Source: Promicromonospora iranensis
GTDB taxonomy: Bacteria > Actinomycetota > Actinomycetes > Actinomycetales > Cellulomonadaceae
Direction: 5' to 3'
NCBI RefSeq assembly: GCF_028994805.1
Contig: NZ_JAJQQP010000016.1
Span: 100,211 to 164,210, forward strand
Length of the DNA stretch: 64,000 nucleotides
Position 1 is the first letter of the stretch. Each line of letters starts with the position of its first letter. Under the pieces are notes generated by a model, which saw nothing but the letters and a program-made list of their open reading frames with translations, had not been told where the DNA came from and did no database searches. A program made the translations under genes and the position numbers. This document shows, in pieces, positions 17,774-26,647 of the stretch.

Positions 17774-18322
17774 TCAGACGATCAGGAGTGTCGTCGTCCC
17801 GGTGAATCCGGAGAACGAACCGAGCCCGAGGGTGCAGGGGATGAGGGCCAAAGAGACGCCGACGATCTGCTGGGTGACCGTGGCGCCTGCGAAGAGGCCT
17901 GAGGCGACCGTGCCGGTCTGGGTCACGGTGATCGTGCCGCCGACGATGTTGATGGCGTTCTCGACATCGAGGGTGGAGGTCTGTCCGGTGTTCCAGGTGA
18001 TGGTGTAGACGGACGACCCTGAGGCGAGCAGGTCGACGCACGAGAGGGTGCGTGGCTGGCTGTCGGTCCCGGAGCCCCCAGTGAGCCCGGGCACGGTCGA
18101 GACGCACCCGGTGTAGCTGCGCTCCGTGGTCCGGACGGTGTCCACGGGCCTCAACCGGAGCGGGGGGTTGTAGGAGACGTCGTAGGTGCTGGTGGGCAGG
18201 CAGGTGACCAACGCGACGTCCGCTTGCTCGCTGGGCGCTGCGGACGCCGGCTGTGCTGCGGCGGGCGTCATACTGAGGGCTAGTCCAACGGTGGCAGCAA
18301 GTGCGATGAGCTTATTTCTCAC
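17774..18322 (-). CDS. Secreted beta-rich protein, function unknown
   Basis: A 182-residue protein with a Sec signal peptide (hydrophobic core at residues 6-22, cleavage near QPASAAP around residue 30). The mature part is rich in Thr, Ser and Val with alternating beta-strand pattern and four cysteines. It ends in the hydrophobic strand TTTLLIV. The GTG at 18322 is chosen because GGAGGAAC lies at the right distance upstream; longer forms of the frame lack a ribosome-binding site and would bury the signal peptide. It is followed by a strong terminator. No family is recognised. Confidence 0.7.
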   Translation of the reverse strand: MRNKLIALAATVGLALSMTPAAAQPASAAPSEQADVALVTCLPTSTYDVSYNPPLRLRPVDTVRTTERSYTGCVSTVPGLTGGSGTDSQPRTLSCVDLLASGSSVYTITWNTGQTSTLDVENAINIVGGTITVTQTGTVASGLFAGATVTQQIVGVSLALIPCTLGLGSFSGFTGTTTLLIV

Positions 18323-19016
18323 GATCTCTGTTCCTCCACGTTCAGCAGTCAAAGTGGTACGGCCAGTAACGCAGCGCACCGGTGCACGCCGTAGCAGACT
18401 CGGATGGTTGGTGTCGAATGCCGGGCCTGCTCGCCGGGTGACGGCGCGCGTGCTGGCTCATGATTGACCGACGCTTCGAGATATCGGTCAGAACGGAATT
18501 CGGGCCTGAGTCCGGTTCGATCCGTCGGGAGAACCGCGGAGAAAGGTCTGTGCCGGCAACGATGCAGGGCAACTGGACCAGGGCAGTCGGAGCGCATCGA
18601 AACTAACACCGGCCACGGGAGCGCGCACCCTCACGAGGTGGGCGCTACGGTCTCGCTCACCCGATGCAGTTGATGGTGTTGTTCCGCTCACCGCGGGGGT
18701 AGAGACCACCGCCGCCCAAGGCTGGGGCGTGGCGGCGCCGGAGTGGCGCCTGGCTAGAGCAGAATCGTCAAGGTGATCGCACTCGTGCGCGCAGTGACGC
18801 CGCCCATGGCATCGGATGCCCTGTGGTCATAACCGCCGAACGTGACGCCTTTCGAGGTGAAGCTGACGAGGGTACGGCGTCTCGTCCTAACCAGGTGCGC
18901 GAGGTGCCGGCGGACCCAAGGATTCGATGTACGGCAGCCTCGGTGACCGGGGCGCACTGTTCGTGCGCCGCCTGAACCCCGTACGAACCTCTCATTTGCC
19001 GAGCGGTGCTCGTGGT
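18323..19016. other. Non-coding gap
   Basis: About 690 bases between the secreted-protein gene start and the end of the methylglyoxal synthase gene. Apart from the possible remnant at 18754-18870 and a small GGCGCC hairpin near 18734-18750, nothing was recognised. Confidence 0.4.
18754..18870 (-). pseudogene. Possible C-terminal remnant of a secreted protein
   Basis: The leftward frame ending at the TAG at 18754 encodes a short beta-rich tail (GVTFGGYDHRASDAMGG and then ITLTILL) with a composition like the end of the secreted protein at 17.8 kb. No start or signal peptide can be linked to it. It may be the end of a degraded paralogue, or chance. Confidence 0.25.
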
Positions 19017-19475
19017 TCAGGCGTTGATCTCTGCGGTGCGGTCCCAGTCGCGCGGTGTGAGGTCGGGTCGGCGGTGCTCGTAGTCGCTGGACAGCAGCGG
19101 GGACGAGATGACCATGTCCGCTGTGGCGACGTTGCAAGCCATCGGGACGTTCCAGACGGCGCCGATGCGCAGCAGTGCCTTGACGTCCGGGTCGTGCGGC
19201 TGGGCTTCGAGCGGGTCCCAGAAGAAGATCAGCATGTCGAGGCTGCCTTCGGCGATCCGGGCACCGATCTGCTGGTCGCCGCCGACCGGCCCGGACAAGA
19301 ACCGGTGCACGGGTAGGCCGAGCTCGAACTCGAGCATGGTGCCGGTGGTGCCGGTGGCGTAGAGCTGGTGCTCCGCGAGGGTGTCGCGGTTGTACTCGGC
19401 CCAGCGCAGCAGCTCGACCTTCATGTTGTCGTGGGCGACGAGCGCGATATGGCGTTGCTTGACGGCAGTGTTCAT
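19017..19475 (-). CDS. mgsA: Methylglyoxal synthase
   Basis: A 152-residue enzyme that converts dihydroxyacetone phosphate to methylglyoxal and phosphate in the cytoplasm. All family motifs are visible: HDNMK at residues 15-19, TGTTG near 43, [18 protein letters not shown] at about 60-77 with the phosphate-binding residues, the catalytic Asp in [22 protein letters not shown], and [16 protein letters not shown]. Length is normal for the family. GGAGG precedes the ATG. A degraded copy of the 5' part of the same gene lies at 23.4 kb. Confidence 0.95.
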   Translation of the reverse strand: MNTAVKQRHIALVAHDNMKVELLRWAEYNRDTLAEHQLYATGTTGTMLEFELGLPVHRFLSGPVGGDQQIGARIAEGSLDMLIFFWDPLEAQPHDPDVKALLRIGAVWNVPMACNVATADMVISSPLLSSDYEHRRPDLTPRDWDRTAEINA

Positions 19476-20075
19476 CGGACAGCCTCCGTTGACGTGGGCC
19501 AGGGGTCGTCACCCGCTCCGTCGCAAGCGTCGTACTCGAAGTATCAGGTCAACACGCTCGGGATGTCATGGTCCGGCCGCGATCACGAGTCGAAGTAGCT
19601 CTCAAGATCGAAGGCGATGCGACGCAGAGCGTGATGGCCTCGCTCGATCAGAAGCGCGACCACGAATGGCGCCATACGCGCAGAAAGATAGCGTTCAATG
19701 TGATGTGTCCTGGCACGTACGGCTTCAAGGGGTGTTCGTACGACGTGGGTGGCGGCGTCGCTCGGCCACTCACTGAGTCTCGGGCTAGGTCGCGAGCAGG
19801 AGGAGACAACCAGCGGAAGTGACGATTTGAGCCGCGTAACGTCCACGGGATAAGGCGGGCGCTTGGCGCCGGATTCAGGTGCGCCGGGCGACGACCAGGC
19901 GGGGGCACTGGAGTCATCTGGGGGAGCGAATGGTGATGACGATCTATCGGTTGGGGCCGGCGCCGGCGAGAGCACGATCCGTCTCCTGAGTGCTGATGAC
20001 CGTGTTGCCTTCAAGAGTCGCGACTCGATCCCGTGTGGTCTCGCGGGCCGACGTCTGGCCGGCATCGGGATCCGC
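19476..20075. other. Gap with a possible leftward gene remnant
   Basis: About 600 bases lie between methylglyoxal synthase and the HAD gene. The leftward frame at 19583-19714 has coding-like third positions and encodes RYLSARMAPFVVALLIERGH and more, ending in a TGA, but no start can be assigned. It is probably the C-terminus of a degraded gene. The rest shows nothing. Confidence 0.3.
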
Positions 20076-20933
20076 ATGAGAACGACGCGGATCGCGGATG
20101 GCCGCAGGCGTGTGCGGCATGCCGGTGTTCCACTGCTCGTTGCGTTGGACATCGACGGCACGCTGGTGGGGCAGGACCGAGCGATTCCACCCGTGACGGG
20201 GCATGCCGTCGCCGCTGCAGGGGCCGCCGGCCATCACGTGGTCCTGGCCACCGGACGCTCGATCGTGGGCATGCTTCCCGTCGCGCGTGCGTTGGACATC
20301 TTCCCGGGCTGGGCGGTGGCCTCCAGCGGATCGGTGATTCTTCGCCTGGACCTCGGCGTGCGTGCGGGCTATGTCGTCGAGGACGCGCACACCTTCGACG
20401 TGGAGCCGCTGGTGCGCCTTGTCCGTGCGAGTGCACCTGACCTCATGCTCGCCGTGGAGGAGCTCGGCTGGGGATATCGCACCGATGCCCGGCTACCGGA
20501 CGGCTTGCTGAGTGGGCCCCAGCGCGTGGTCGCGCTCGAGGAGGTCTGGAGCCGGCCGACGACGCGGGTGATCTTGCGCGGTCTGGGTGCGACGGAGCTG
20601 GTCGGGGCAGTACGCGCTCTGGGTCTGACCGCGACACGTTCCGGGCCGGACTCGGTCGACGTCACTCCGTACGGGCTGAGCAAGGCCACGGCGCTCGAGA
20701 CGGTACGAGAACGCCTCGGTGTCCCACGAGGCAACACGATCGCCGTCGGGGACAACTACAACGACATCGAGATGCTGCGCTGGGCTGCGCGCTCCGTCGC
20801 CATGGGGCACGCGCCTGCCGATCTGCTGGCCGTCGCCAGCGAGGTCACTGGCACCATCCAGGAGCACGGCGTGGTGGACGTGCTCAGATCGATCACACCA
20901 GGTGTCGGCCGATCGGCCGACACCCGGCGCTGA
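20076..20933 (+). CDS. HAD-superfamily hydrolase, Cof type
   Basis: A 285-residue phosphatase of the Cof/type IIB HAD family. Motif I is VALDIDGTLV near residue 26, with the nucleophile Asp and acid/base Asp. Motif II is the TGRS in VVLATGRSIVG near 60. The Lys of motif III is in GLSKATALE near 208. Motif IV is AVGDNYNDIEML near 228. The likely substrate is a sugar phosphate or nucleotide-type phosphate. The ATG at 20076 is chosen because the upstream frame extension is polar and unlike the family. It is a clear paralogue of the HAD protein at 50.3 kb in this window. Confidence 0.85.
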   Translation: MRTTRIADGRRRVRHAGVPLLVALDIDGTLVGQDRAIPPVTGHAVAAAGAAGHHVVLATGRSIVGMLPVARALDIFPGWAVASSGSVILRLDLGVRAGYVVEDAHTFDVEPLVRLVRASAPDLMLAVEELGWGYRTDARLPDGLLSGPQRVVALEEVWSRPTTRVILRGLGATELVGAVRALGLTATRSGPDSVDVTPYGLSKATALETVRERLGVPRGNTIAVGDNYNDIEMLRWAARSVAMGHAPADLLAVASEVTGTIQEHGVVDVLRSITPGVGRSADTRR

Positions 20934-20974
20934 CATAGGAGTCGCCGAGGACATGACCGTTGCTCGACGGTCGG

Positions 20975-21310
20975 TCAGAGTGCGGGGCAGAGCTCGACGT
21001 GGTCGCGCACGACTTTCCCGCTGCCGTCGATGAACACCACGGCCCACTCGTCCATATCGTCTCGGCTGACGACCTGGGCCAGCCCCCACCGCCCCGGCTG
21101 CCATCGGGCTGCGAACACCGCGGTGCCGACGGGGAAGGGATCGTTGGCCAGCAGGAAGTCGTTGACGAGCTCGTCGATGGTCCGCGCCCTGGCGTAGCCA
21201 TGGTCGATCCACTGCTGCCGCGGCTCGACGGCGGCCCAGGTCTGGGCAAGGACGGCGACGTACTCCATTCCGCAGCGTTCAGGATCCACGGGCTCGGGTT
21301 CCAAGCTCAT
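20975..21310 (-). CDS. Hypothetical protein
   Basis: A protein of about 111 residues, convergent with the HAD gene. It is soluble, acidic and rich in Trp (six), with the segment FLLANDPFPVGTAVFAARW and a C-terminal beta-rich VVFIDGSGKVVRDHVELCPAL. No signal peptide or membrane segment. The frame extends upstream to a GTG at 21418; the ATG at 21310 is preferred because the extra 36 residues are basic and unlike the rest. No family recognised. Confidence 0.5.
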   Translation of the reverse strand: MSLEPEPVDPERCGMEYVAVLAQTWAAVEPRQQWIDHGYARARTIDELVNDFLLANDPFPVGTAVFAARWQPGRWGLAQVVSRDDMDEWAVVFIDGSGKVVRDHVELCPAL

Positions 21311-21570
21311 CCGCGCGGCCAGCCGGGTCGGTCGCTGACCCGGGACTCGAAGGTAGGCCGAGGACGCGGCTGCCCGGTCGACAAAGCCGATCGACGTCCG
21401 GGTACTGCGGTCACGCACAGGTGAGCGGGCGCTGCCCGCCGCAGCAGATAACGTGAACTGGCCATGGCGTCACGCTTTCATCAAGAACGCCATCGAGACC
21501 CTGATCGGCCGGGTGATCTGCGGATGAAAAGCGCTGCCCCGCTTTCGGCCGCTTATGGACAGGATCGCGG

Positions 21571-21735
21571 ATGGTCCTGGGCCTGTACCGGGTCACGACA
21601 TGGACCGGGTCGGTACGGAACCGGTGTCCGGACGAGCACATCGCGTGGCAGTGGTTCAACGCAAGCGCCGCGCGTGCCGCACCCTCGCCGACGCGCGGCT
21701 CATCGCCCTCCTCGCCCGGCTGGAGGCAGGAGGCA
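21571..21735 (+). pseudogene. C-terminal remnant of a NUDIX hydrolase
   Basis: One frame encodes TTWTGSVRNRCPDEHIAWQW, then F, which matches the conserved WxGxPxNxxPDEHxxxxWF strand after the NUDIX box. Then the frame shifts, and the next frame continues as TLADARLIALLARLEAG, the expected last helix. The NUDIX box itself is not found upstream. This is a decayed 3' end of a MutT-like gene with a frameshift. Confidence 0.55.
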
Positions 21736-21805
21736 GGAGGACCAGCACAGCGCTCTCAACACAGCCTTGTGAGAGTGGGTCGAACCCTGCTGCGCGAGCA
21801 GGACG

Positions 21806-22507
21806 TTAACGGCTCCGTTCCAACGGTTGCTTTGATCCTGACAGTCGCGCGTGGAGTCCATCAACGGCGTTGCACAGGCCGATCAAGCTGGGGCCGATCA
21901 CGAGGTTTTTACCTGGTGCAGGCTCGGCACTGAGTGTGGACCACAGCCGGGTCAGCTTCTTGGTGGCGCGCGCGTATTCCTCCTGGGACAGGTCTCGTTC
22001 TTCGCGGCCCTCCAGGAGCTCGAACGGTTTGGGATGGAGCGCGATGCAAATCGCGTAGTCCGACAGGAGGAGGAAGGCGGAACCGGCCAAGTAGATGCCC
22101 AGGCCCCCCATGCCGCGCCACTGTCGCTCGAGACGGACCTTGTCGACGGCGACGAGGTGGGAGCCGGTGCCGTTCTGGTACTCCCCGGCGAGTTCACCGG
22201 CGCTATCGGTGAGCGGGACGAATACCTCCGTGTCTGCATCGACTGCATCGAGGGCGTAGGCCATCGTTATGCCGTGAGGCAGGACCGGGAAGAGCCATCC
22301 GTTCATCCAGAAGATCGGGTCGGGCTCGTAGGCTGAGGTGCCCTCGTCGAGCGCTTCGAAGTCGTCGAGGTATGCCGTCACGGTCCAGGGTGTCGCGAGT
22401 TCGTCCGGCGACCGAGGCGTCCAGGTGATCGTGAGGTTGAAAGTGATCGAGTCGAGTGCGCGCTTCAGCCGACGCCGCCGTCGCGCTCGGTCCAGGTCCG
22501 TCACCAT
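21806..22507 (-). CDS. Hypothetical protein with GNAT-like acetyl-CoA-binding loop
   Basis: A 233-residue soluble protein. Its first part is beta-rich (ALDSITFNLTITWTPRSPDE). The segment VAVDKVRLERQWRGMGGLGI, followed by helices and IALHPKPFE, resembles the beta4-P-loop-alpha3-beta5 part of GNAT acyltransferases, where RGxGGLG would hold the pantetheine. The ATG at 22507 is chosen over an earlier start, because the additional N-terminal 59 residues are basic and low in coding quality. The acyl acceptor is unknown. Confidence 0.5.
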   Translation of the reverse strand: MVTDLDRARRRRRLKRALDSITFNLTITWTPRSPDELATPWTVTAYLDDFEALDEGTSAYEPDPIFWMNGWLFPVLPHGITMAYALDAVDADTEVFVPLTDSAGELAGEYQNGTGSHLVAVDKVRLERQWRGMGGLGIYLAGSAFLLLSDYAICIALHPKPFELLEGREERDLSQEEYARATKKLTRLWSTLSAEPAPGKNLVIGPSLIGLCNAVDGLHARLSGSKQPLERSR

Positions 22508-23035
22508 GACCACGACGGTACGCAGGGGTCCTGGGGCTGGGTGCGCATGACGCGCGGTGCCTTGCCTTGTCCGGCGACGCCGCTGCGGCGCCCTGGCCCA
22601 AGGAGTCCAACGGCCGGGAACTGAAATGCAGCAGCTGGTAGGCGTTCCTCCGCGACGACGCTCGACGAAAGTACGGGGCATCACCTGCCGGACGTTCCCG
22701 CGAGGTCGAGGCCGCGGTCCAGCTCGTCAGCTGATCTCGGTAGTCCGGGCTCTGGAGGTTGTCGCCCGGCTCTGGTCGGGTTCGTTTCCTGGGCTCTGCT
22801 CTGCTCTGCTGTGGCTGTCTGCGTGGCCGCCGCCCGGTGGCCACCGCCTTCATCATCTGTACCAGCCAGGTCGCCCTCCGGCCTTCCGCCGGGCGAGCTC
22901 CGCTCGAGTGATGAGTCTGGTTCAGACGAGGGTGGTGGGGGAGCTGTGGCCCGGTCTGGCACGCCCGTGGGCAACCGTCGGGCGTGGTCGAAGGCCTCAC
23001 CTGGAGTGCCGGAGTGCAAGGGTTAGCGTGGGGAG
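22508..23035. other. Non-coding gap
   Basis: About 530 bases between the divergent GNAT-like and thioredoxin-like genes. It carries a short CTCTG triplet repeat near 22795. No convincing gene was found. A promoter for the rightward gene is suggested by TAGCGT at 23024-23029. Confidence 0.4.
23024..23029 (+). promoter_or_regulatory. -10 element of a likely leaderless gene
   Basis: TAGCGT matches the actinobacterial -10 pattern TANNNT and is spaced six bases from the ATG at 23036, the arrangement seen for leaderless mRNAs. The GGGAG before the ATG is too close to serve as a ribosome-binding site. Confidence 0.4.
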
Positions 23036-23338
23036 ATGGAGATCGTGCTTCAGTACTTCGACGGTTGTCCGAACTGGGAGATTACCCAGGAGCAACTCGA
23101 CGTCATCGCGGCGGAACGACCAGATATCGCCGTGACCCGACAACTCGTCGAGACGCCCGATGAGGCTGAGCGCGTCGGCTTCCAGGGATCACCGAGCATC
23201 CGCATCGACGGAACTGACCCGTTCGCTGACTCGGTGGCCGGCGCCGGGCTGGCATGCCGCATCTACCGGACACCGGACGGACCGGCGGGATCCCCGACGC
23301 TCGGACAACTACACGAGGCGATCGGCGCTCATTCCTGA
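23036..23338 (+). CDS. Thioredoxin-fold protein with a single active-site cysteine
   Basis: A 100-residue cytoplasmic protein. The N-terminal strand-loop EIVLQYFDGCPNW resembles the thioredoxin-like family found beside mercury and arsenic genes and in actinobacteria (YFDGCPNW). The usual second cysteine of a CxxC site is absent (CPNW), so a dithiol-disulphide exchange role is unlikely; a monothiol or glutaredoxin-like role is possible. The cis-Pro region is visible as FQGSPSIRIDG. A second Cys lies near residue 76. It stands alone between leftward genes. Confidence 0.7.
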   Translation: MEIVLQYFDGCPNWEITQEQLDVIAAERPDIAVTRQLVETPDEAERVGFQGSPSIRIDGTDPFADSVAGAGLACRIYRTPDGPAGSPTLGQLHEAIGAHS

Positions 23339-23419
23339 ACGGGCCCTGCCCCAGGAGGGGTTGAGCTCGTTCCAGAGTTCGGCGTAGGTCCGTAACGCTG
23401 GCGCTCTGTGAGCCTGTCC

Positions 23420-23475
23420 TAGTTATTTGCGGCCCAGCGCATCAGTTCGGCCTTCAGCGTTGTCGTGTGTGAACC
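23420..23475 (-). pseudogene. Fragment of a methylglyoxal synthase gene
   Basis: Read leftward, this stretch encodes LKAELMRWA preceded by HTTT, matching [15 protein letters not shown] in the intact methylglyoxal synthase at 19.0-19.5 kb. A stop follows soon after. Only about 16 codons from near the 5' end are left. Confidence 0.5.
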
Positions 23476-23489
23476 GGGGGTCCGACCCT

Positions 23490-23515
23490 AGGCGTGGGCG
23501 GTCTCGCCCACGCCT
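23490..23515 (-). terminator. Terminator hairpin
   Basis: AGGCGTGGGCG (23490-23500) and CGCCCACGCCT (23505-23515) form an 11-bp stem with a 4-base loop. It lies 9 bases after the stop of the surface protein gene at 23525. Confidence 0.8.
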
Positions 23516-23524
23516 GGGACCTCA

Positions 23525-25873
23525 TCAGACGTCGGTGCGCGCACCCGCACGGGCTCGTCGGGACGTCCAGACGAGCAGGCCGCCGAGGCTCAGCAGGAGC
23601 ACGGCGCCGAGCGCCGTTGCGCCGACTGTCGCGCCGGTGGCGGCCAGACCGCCTGCGCCAGGGACGGAAGCATCAGGGTCGGTACCGCCCGGCCCACCCG
23701 TACCGTCACCCGGGCCCGGCACGGTCGGGTCGCCGGACGGGCTGGGACTGGGTACCGCTGACTCCTCCGCCAGGAGGAAGTCGAGCCCGGTAACGTCCTG
23801 GTCCACGACCTCGAAGGCCAGGGTGGCGTCACCGTCGACGACGTAACCGTCCGGTGGGGTGATGGTGGCCGTGTACTGACCGGGAAAGAGGTCGGTGACC
23901 CAGGTGCCGTCCTCGCCGGTGGTGACGGTCACGACGGTCTGGCCGTCGGCGTCGGTCACGGTGATGTCCGTGCCGGGCACGGGGCCGCCGTCGGCGTCGG
24001 CGACGGTGCCGCCTGCCTGGTGCAGCTGGGGATCGACCGGCAGCCCGATGACGGCGAAGTTCTCCTCCAGGAAGCTCTCACCGGCGCTCGTGATGGTGAC
24101 GGCTCGTTCGGTCGTCTCGGCGGAGTACCCGTCCGGGACGGTCAGGGTGATGGTGTACTCGCCGGCGGGCAGGTCGCCCGCGAAGTACGCGCCCTCTTCA
24201 TCGGCCGTCAGCTCGACCGGACCGTCCGGGCCTTCCACGGTGACCGTGGCGCCGGGTACGGGGTCGCCGGCGTCGTCGGTCACGGTGCCGGCGATCCGGC
24301 CCAGGCGGGCCAGGGCGAAGTCGATGCCGGTGATGTCGTCGCCGCCGACCGTGACGTCCTGCGTGACGGGCCCGTCCGTGACGTGCCCGTCAGGGACCTC
24401 GATGCTGACGGTGTGGTCCCCGGGCAGCACTCCGTCGAACGTGTAGGTCCCGTCTGCGGCTGTGGTGGTGGTGACCGGCCCGTCGGGGCCATCGAGGGTC
24501 ACGACGATCCCCGCGACCGGCTCACCGCCCGCGGTCACCGTGCCGGAGACGGCGGAGGGGGCTTGGACGACGAAGTCGTTGCCCGTGCTGGCGTCCTCCT
24601 GACCCACCTCGACGGTGATGTTGCCGGGCACTGAGACGGGGCTGTAGCCCTCGGGCAGGTTGCTCAGGCTGAACGCGTACTCCTGGGGCTGGTTGCCGTC
24701 GATGTCCCAGGCGACGCCGTCAATGACGTACTGGCCCTGGGCGTTGGTGGCCGTGGTGAACGGGTCGCCGCCGGCAGGCGTGAGCGTGACGGTCGCTCCT
24801 GCCACCGGGTTGCCGTCGTCGTCCAGCACGGTGCCGCTCACGGCGACCGGCTTGATGTCACGTGCCGCGAAGTCGACACCGGTCGCATCAGCGTCGGTCA
24901 GGTCGACCGAGTCGACGAGGCTTGGGCCCTGGGCGACGAGACCGAACGGGTGCTCGTCGGAGACCGGGGGCAGTGTCGTCATCTCGACCCGGTAGCCCGG
25001 GGCGGCGGTGTATCCCTCGAACGCGTACGTGCCGTCCTCGGCGGAGGTTGTCGTGGCCAGCTGGGTGCCGTCGGGTCCGAACAGCGTCAGCGTGGCTTCC
25101 GTCAGGGGGCCTTGGGGTGCGCCCGTGTCGTCGACGAGGGTAACGGTCCCGGTGATGTCCCGGGCAAGAGAGGCGAACCAGGTCTGGTAGACCGGGAAGC
25201 CGGAACGCTGGAAGAACTCGACCGTCAGGCTTGTAACCGGCACGGTGGGCCGGAACCAGCCGCTGGCACCGTTGGTGTCCGCCGCGGCGTCGTTGCCGAT
25301 CAGCTCACCGGTGGCCGGATCCCAGGTCGGGGTGTCGTCACCGTTACAGGACGGCGAGCCTGCGCCCGGGCAGTAGTTGAAACCGCCCTGCCAACCGAGC
25401 TCTTCGGCCGTCAGCGACTGACCGTCAGGGCCGATAGCGCTGATGACCGCCCGGTCCGCGTCGATGTCACCGAGCACGAACGCCCATCCGCTGGCGGGCG
25501 TGGGCCGTTCGAACGTGTAGGTCGTGGTCGACGGCGCCGCCGGGGTGTCGGCCTGCGGGCGCAGGTTCAGGTACTGCTGGTTGCGGCTGGACCCGTACAC
25601 CGCACCGGGCGGAGAAGCCTCACCCAGCCACGACGTAGCACCGGAGATGACCCCGACACCGCCCCGGGAGTTGGAGGTGGCGCTGGCCGCAGGGAAGCCT
25701 CCGGCTGGCAGTTGCATGGTTGTGGACCAGTTGCCGGCCGATCCGGTCAACGGTTCCCAGTCGGCCCAGCCTGCGCTGGTGGCGGCGGAGGCTGATGTGG
25801 TGGGTACCAGGGCGGTGAGGATGACGAGTGAGGCAGTCGCGAGCGCGCTCAGCGCTCTGGTGAGGTGGGTCAC
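23525..25873 (-). CDS. Sortase-anchored surface protein with Ig-like (SdrD_B/carboxypeptidase-regulatory) repeats
   Basis: A 782-residue exported protein. It has a signal peptide (THLTRALSALATASLVILTA, cleavage near TSASAA), then a unique N-terminal domain of about 240 residues with one Cys pair. At least five repeated beta-sandwich modules follow, each with the pattern GTVTDDAGDPVPGATVTVEG and ending in a VDF or IDF strand. They are typical of SdrD_B/carboxypeptidase-regulatory-like stalk domains. After a Pro/Ser/Gly linker the C-terminus carries an LAATG sorting signal about 40 residues from the end, a hydrophobic helix and a basic tail, fit for a class E sortase. The GTG at 25873 is chosen because it places the signal peptide at the N-terminus; the longer frame adds 39 residues. 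Probably an adhesin or pilus-like stalk. Confidence 0.85.
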   Translation of the reverse strand: MTHLTRALSALATASLVILTALVPTTSASAATSAGWADWEPLTGSAGNWSTTMQLPAGGFPAASATSNSRGGVGVISGATSWLGEASPPGAVYGSSRNQQYLNLRPQADTPAAPSTTTYTFERPTPASGWAFVLGDIDADRAVISAIGPDGQSLTAEELGWQGGFNYCPGAGSPSCNGDDTPTWDPATGELIGNDAAADTNGASGWFRPTVPVTSLTVEFFQRSGFPVYQTWFASLARDITGTVTLVDDTGAPQGPLTEATLTLFGPDGTQLATTTSAEDGTYAFEGYTAAPGYRVEMTTLPPVSDEHPFGLVAQGPSLVDSVDLTDADATGVDFAARDIKPVAVSGTVLDDDGNPVAGATVTLTPAGGDPFTTATNAQGQYVIDGVAWDIDGNQPQEYAFSLSNLPEGYSPVSVPGNITVEVGQEDASTGNDFVVQAPSAVSGTVTAGGEPVAGIVVTLDGPDGPVTTTTAADGTYTFDGVLPGDHTVSIEVPDGHVTDGPVTQDVTVGGDDITGIDFALARLGRIAGTVTDDAGDPVPGATVTVEGPDGPVELTADEEGAYFAGDLPAGEYTITLTVPDGYSAETTERAVTITSAGESFLEENFAVIGLPVDPQLHQAGGTVADADGGPVPGTDITVTDADGQTVVTVTTGEDGTWVTDLFPGQYTATITPPDGYVVDGDATLAFEVVDQDVTGLDFLLAEESAVPSPSPSGDPTVPGPGDGTGGPGGTDPDASVPGAGGLAATGATVGATALGAVLLLSLGGLLVWTSRRARAGARTDV

Positions 25874-26239
25874 GAGAAACCACCATAGGAGAACTAGCAG
25901 ATAACGGCGAAAGATGCCTGAGAAAGGAAACCAAACCGGGTAAAGCGGACCGTATTCATCGATGAGCGTGTCCCCCAACGGCGACGCCACCTCTGCGCAG
26001 AAAGTCTCCAGGGCATGGCCGAGGACGGCATGGTAGGAGCCGCACCTTCAGTGCCCTGCGCCCGGCCGCTCCTATTGCATGGGGCTCAAAAGCGGATGCG
26101 CTCTCGGGGGCGAGCCCGCCGGCGACAAGTCATCCGCCGCGGATAATACTGAGCGGAGGTCCTAGGCGGTGGTGTGACTTCCTAGAGGTGCAGGCATGCC
26201 TTTCAGGCCACCCGGGTATCGATGTCAAAGGGCGTGAAC

Positions 26240-26647
26240 ATGAGGCGGGCAAGAAGTTTCACGGTAGGCCTGGTCGTTCTCGTGACAGGCGCGTGCTCCA
26301 GGGAAGCGCCGCCGCAGGAGAGCAACGAACGCGTCTGCGGTGCGGCCGAGCAGCTCACGGTCGCCTTGGACATCTTCGACACGACGCTCACACCACAGGC
26401 CACGGTGGACGACGTCGCCGCGGCACGCGACGGAGCCGGCCAGGCGTGGCGATACCTGAACACGGCGGCAGGCGACATGGCTCAGGAGCGCACCCGTGCC
26501 CTGGACGAAGCATGGAACCGCTTCGACGTGTCGGTCGACCGCATCAGCGAGAGCGCGATCACCCCGGATGTGGCCCGCTCGCTCCGAGACGATGCTGTGG
26601 AAGTCCAACAGGCTCGCAATGCCTTGGCAGACAACCTCGGGTGCTGA
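26240..26647 (+). CDS. Small lipoprotein
   Basis: A 135-residue protein with a basic start (MRRAR), hydrophobic core and lipobox LVTGAC, so it is a membrane-anchored lipoprotein with the mature end at Cys19. The remainder is helical and acidic with two further cysteines (VCGAAEQL and the C-terminal NLGC), possibly a disulphide. The ATG at 26240 has AAAGGG upstream and is preferred over the in-frame ATG at 26222. No family is recognised; it resembles helical-bundle actinobacterial lipoproteins of unknown role. Confidence 0.7.
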   Translation: MRRARSFTVGLVVLVTGACSREAPPQESNERVCGAAEQLTVALDIFDTTLTPQATVDDVAAARDGAGQAWRYLNTAAGDMAQERTRALDEAWNRFDVSVDRISESAITPDVARSLRDDAVEVQQARNALADNLGC

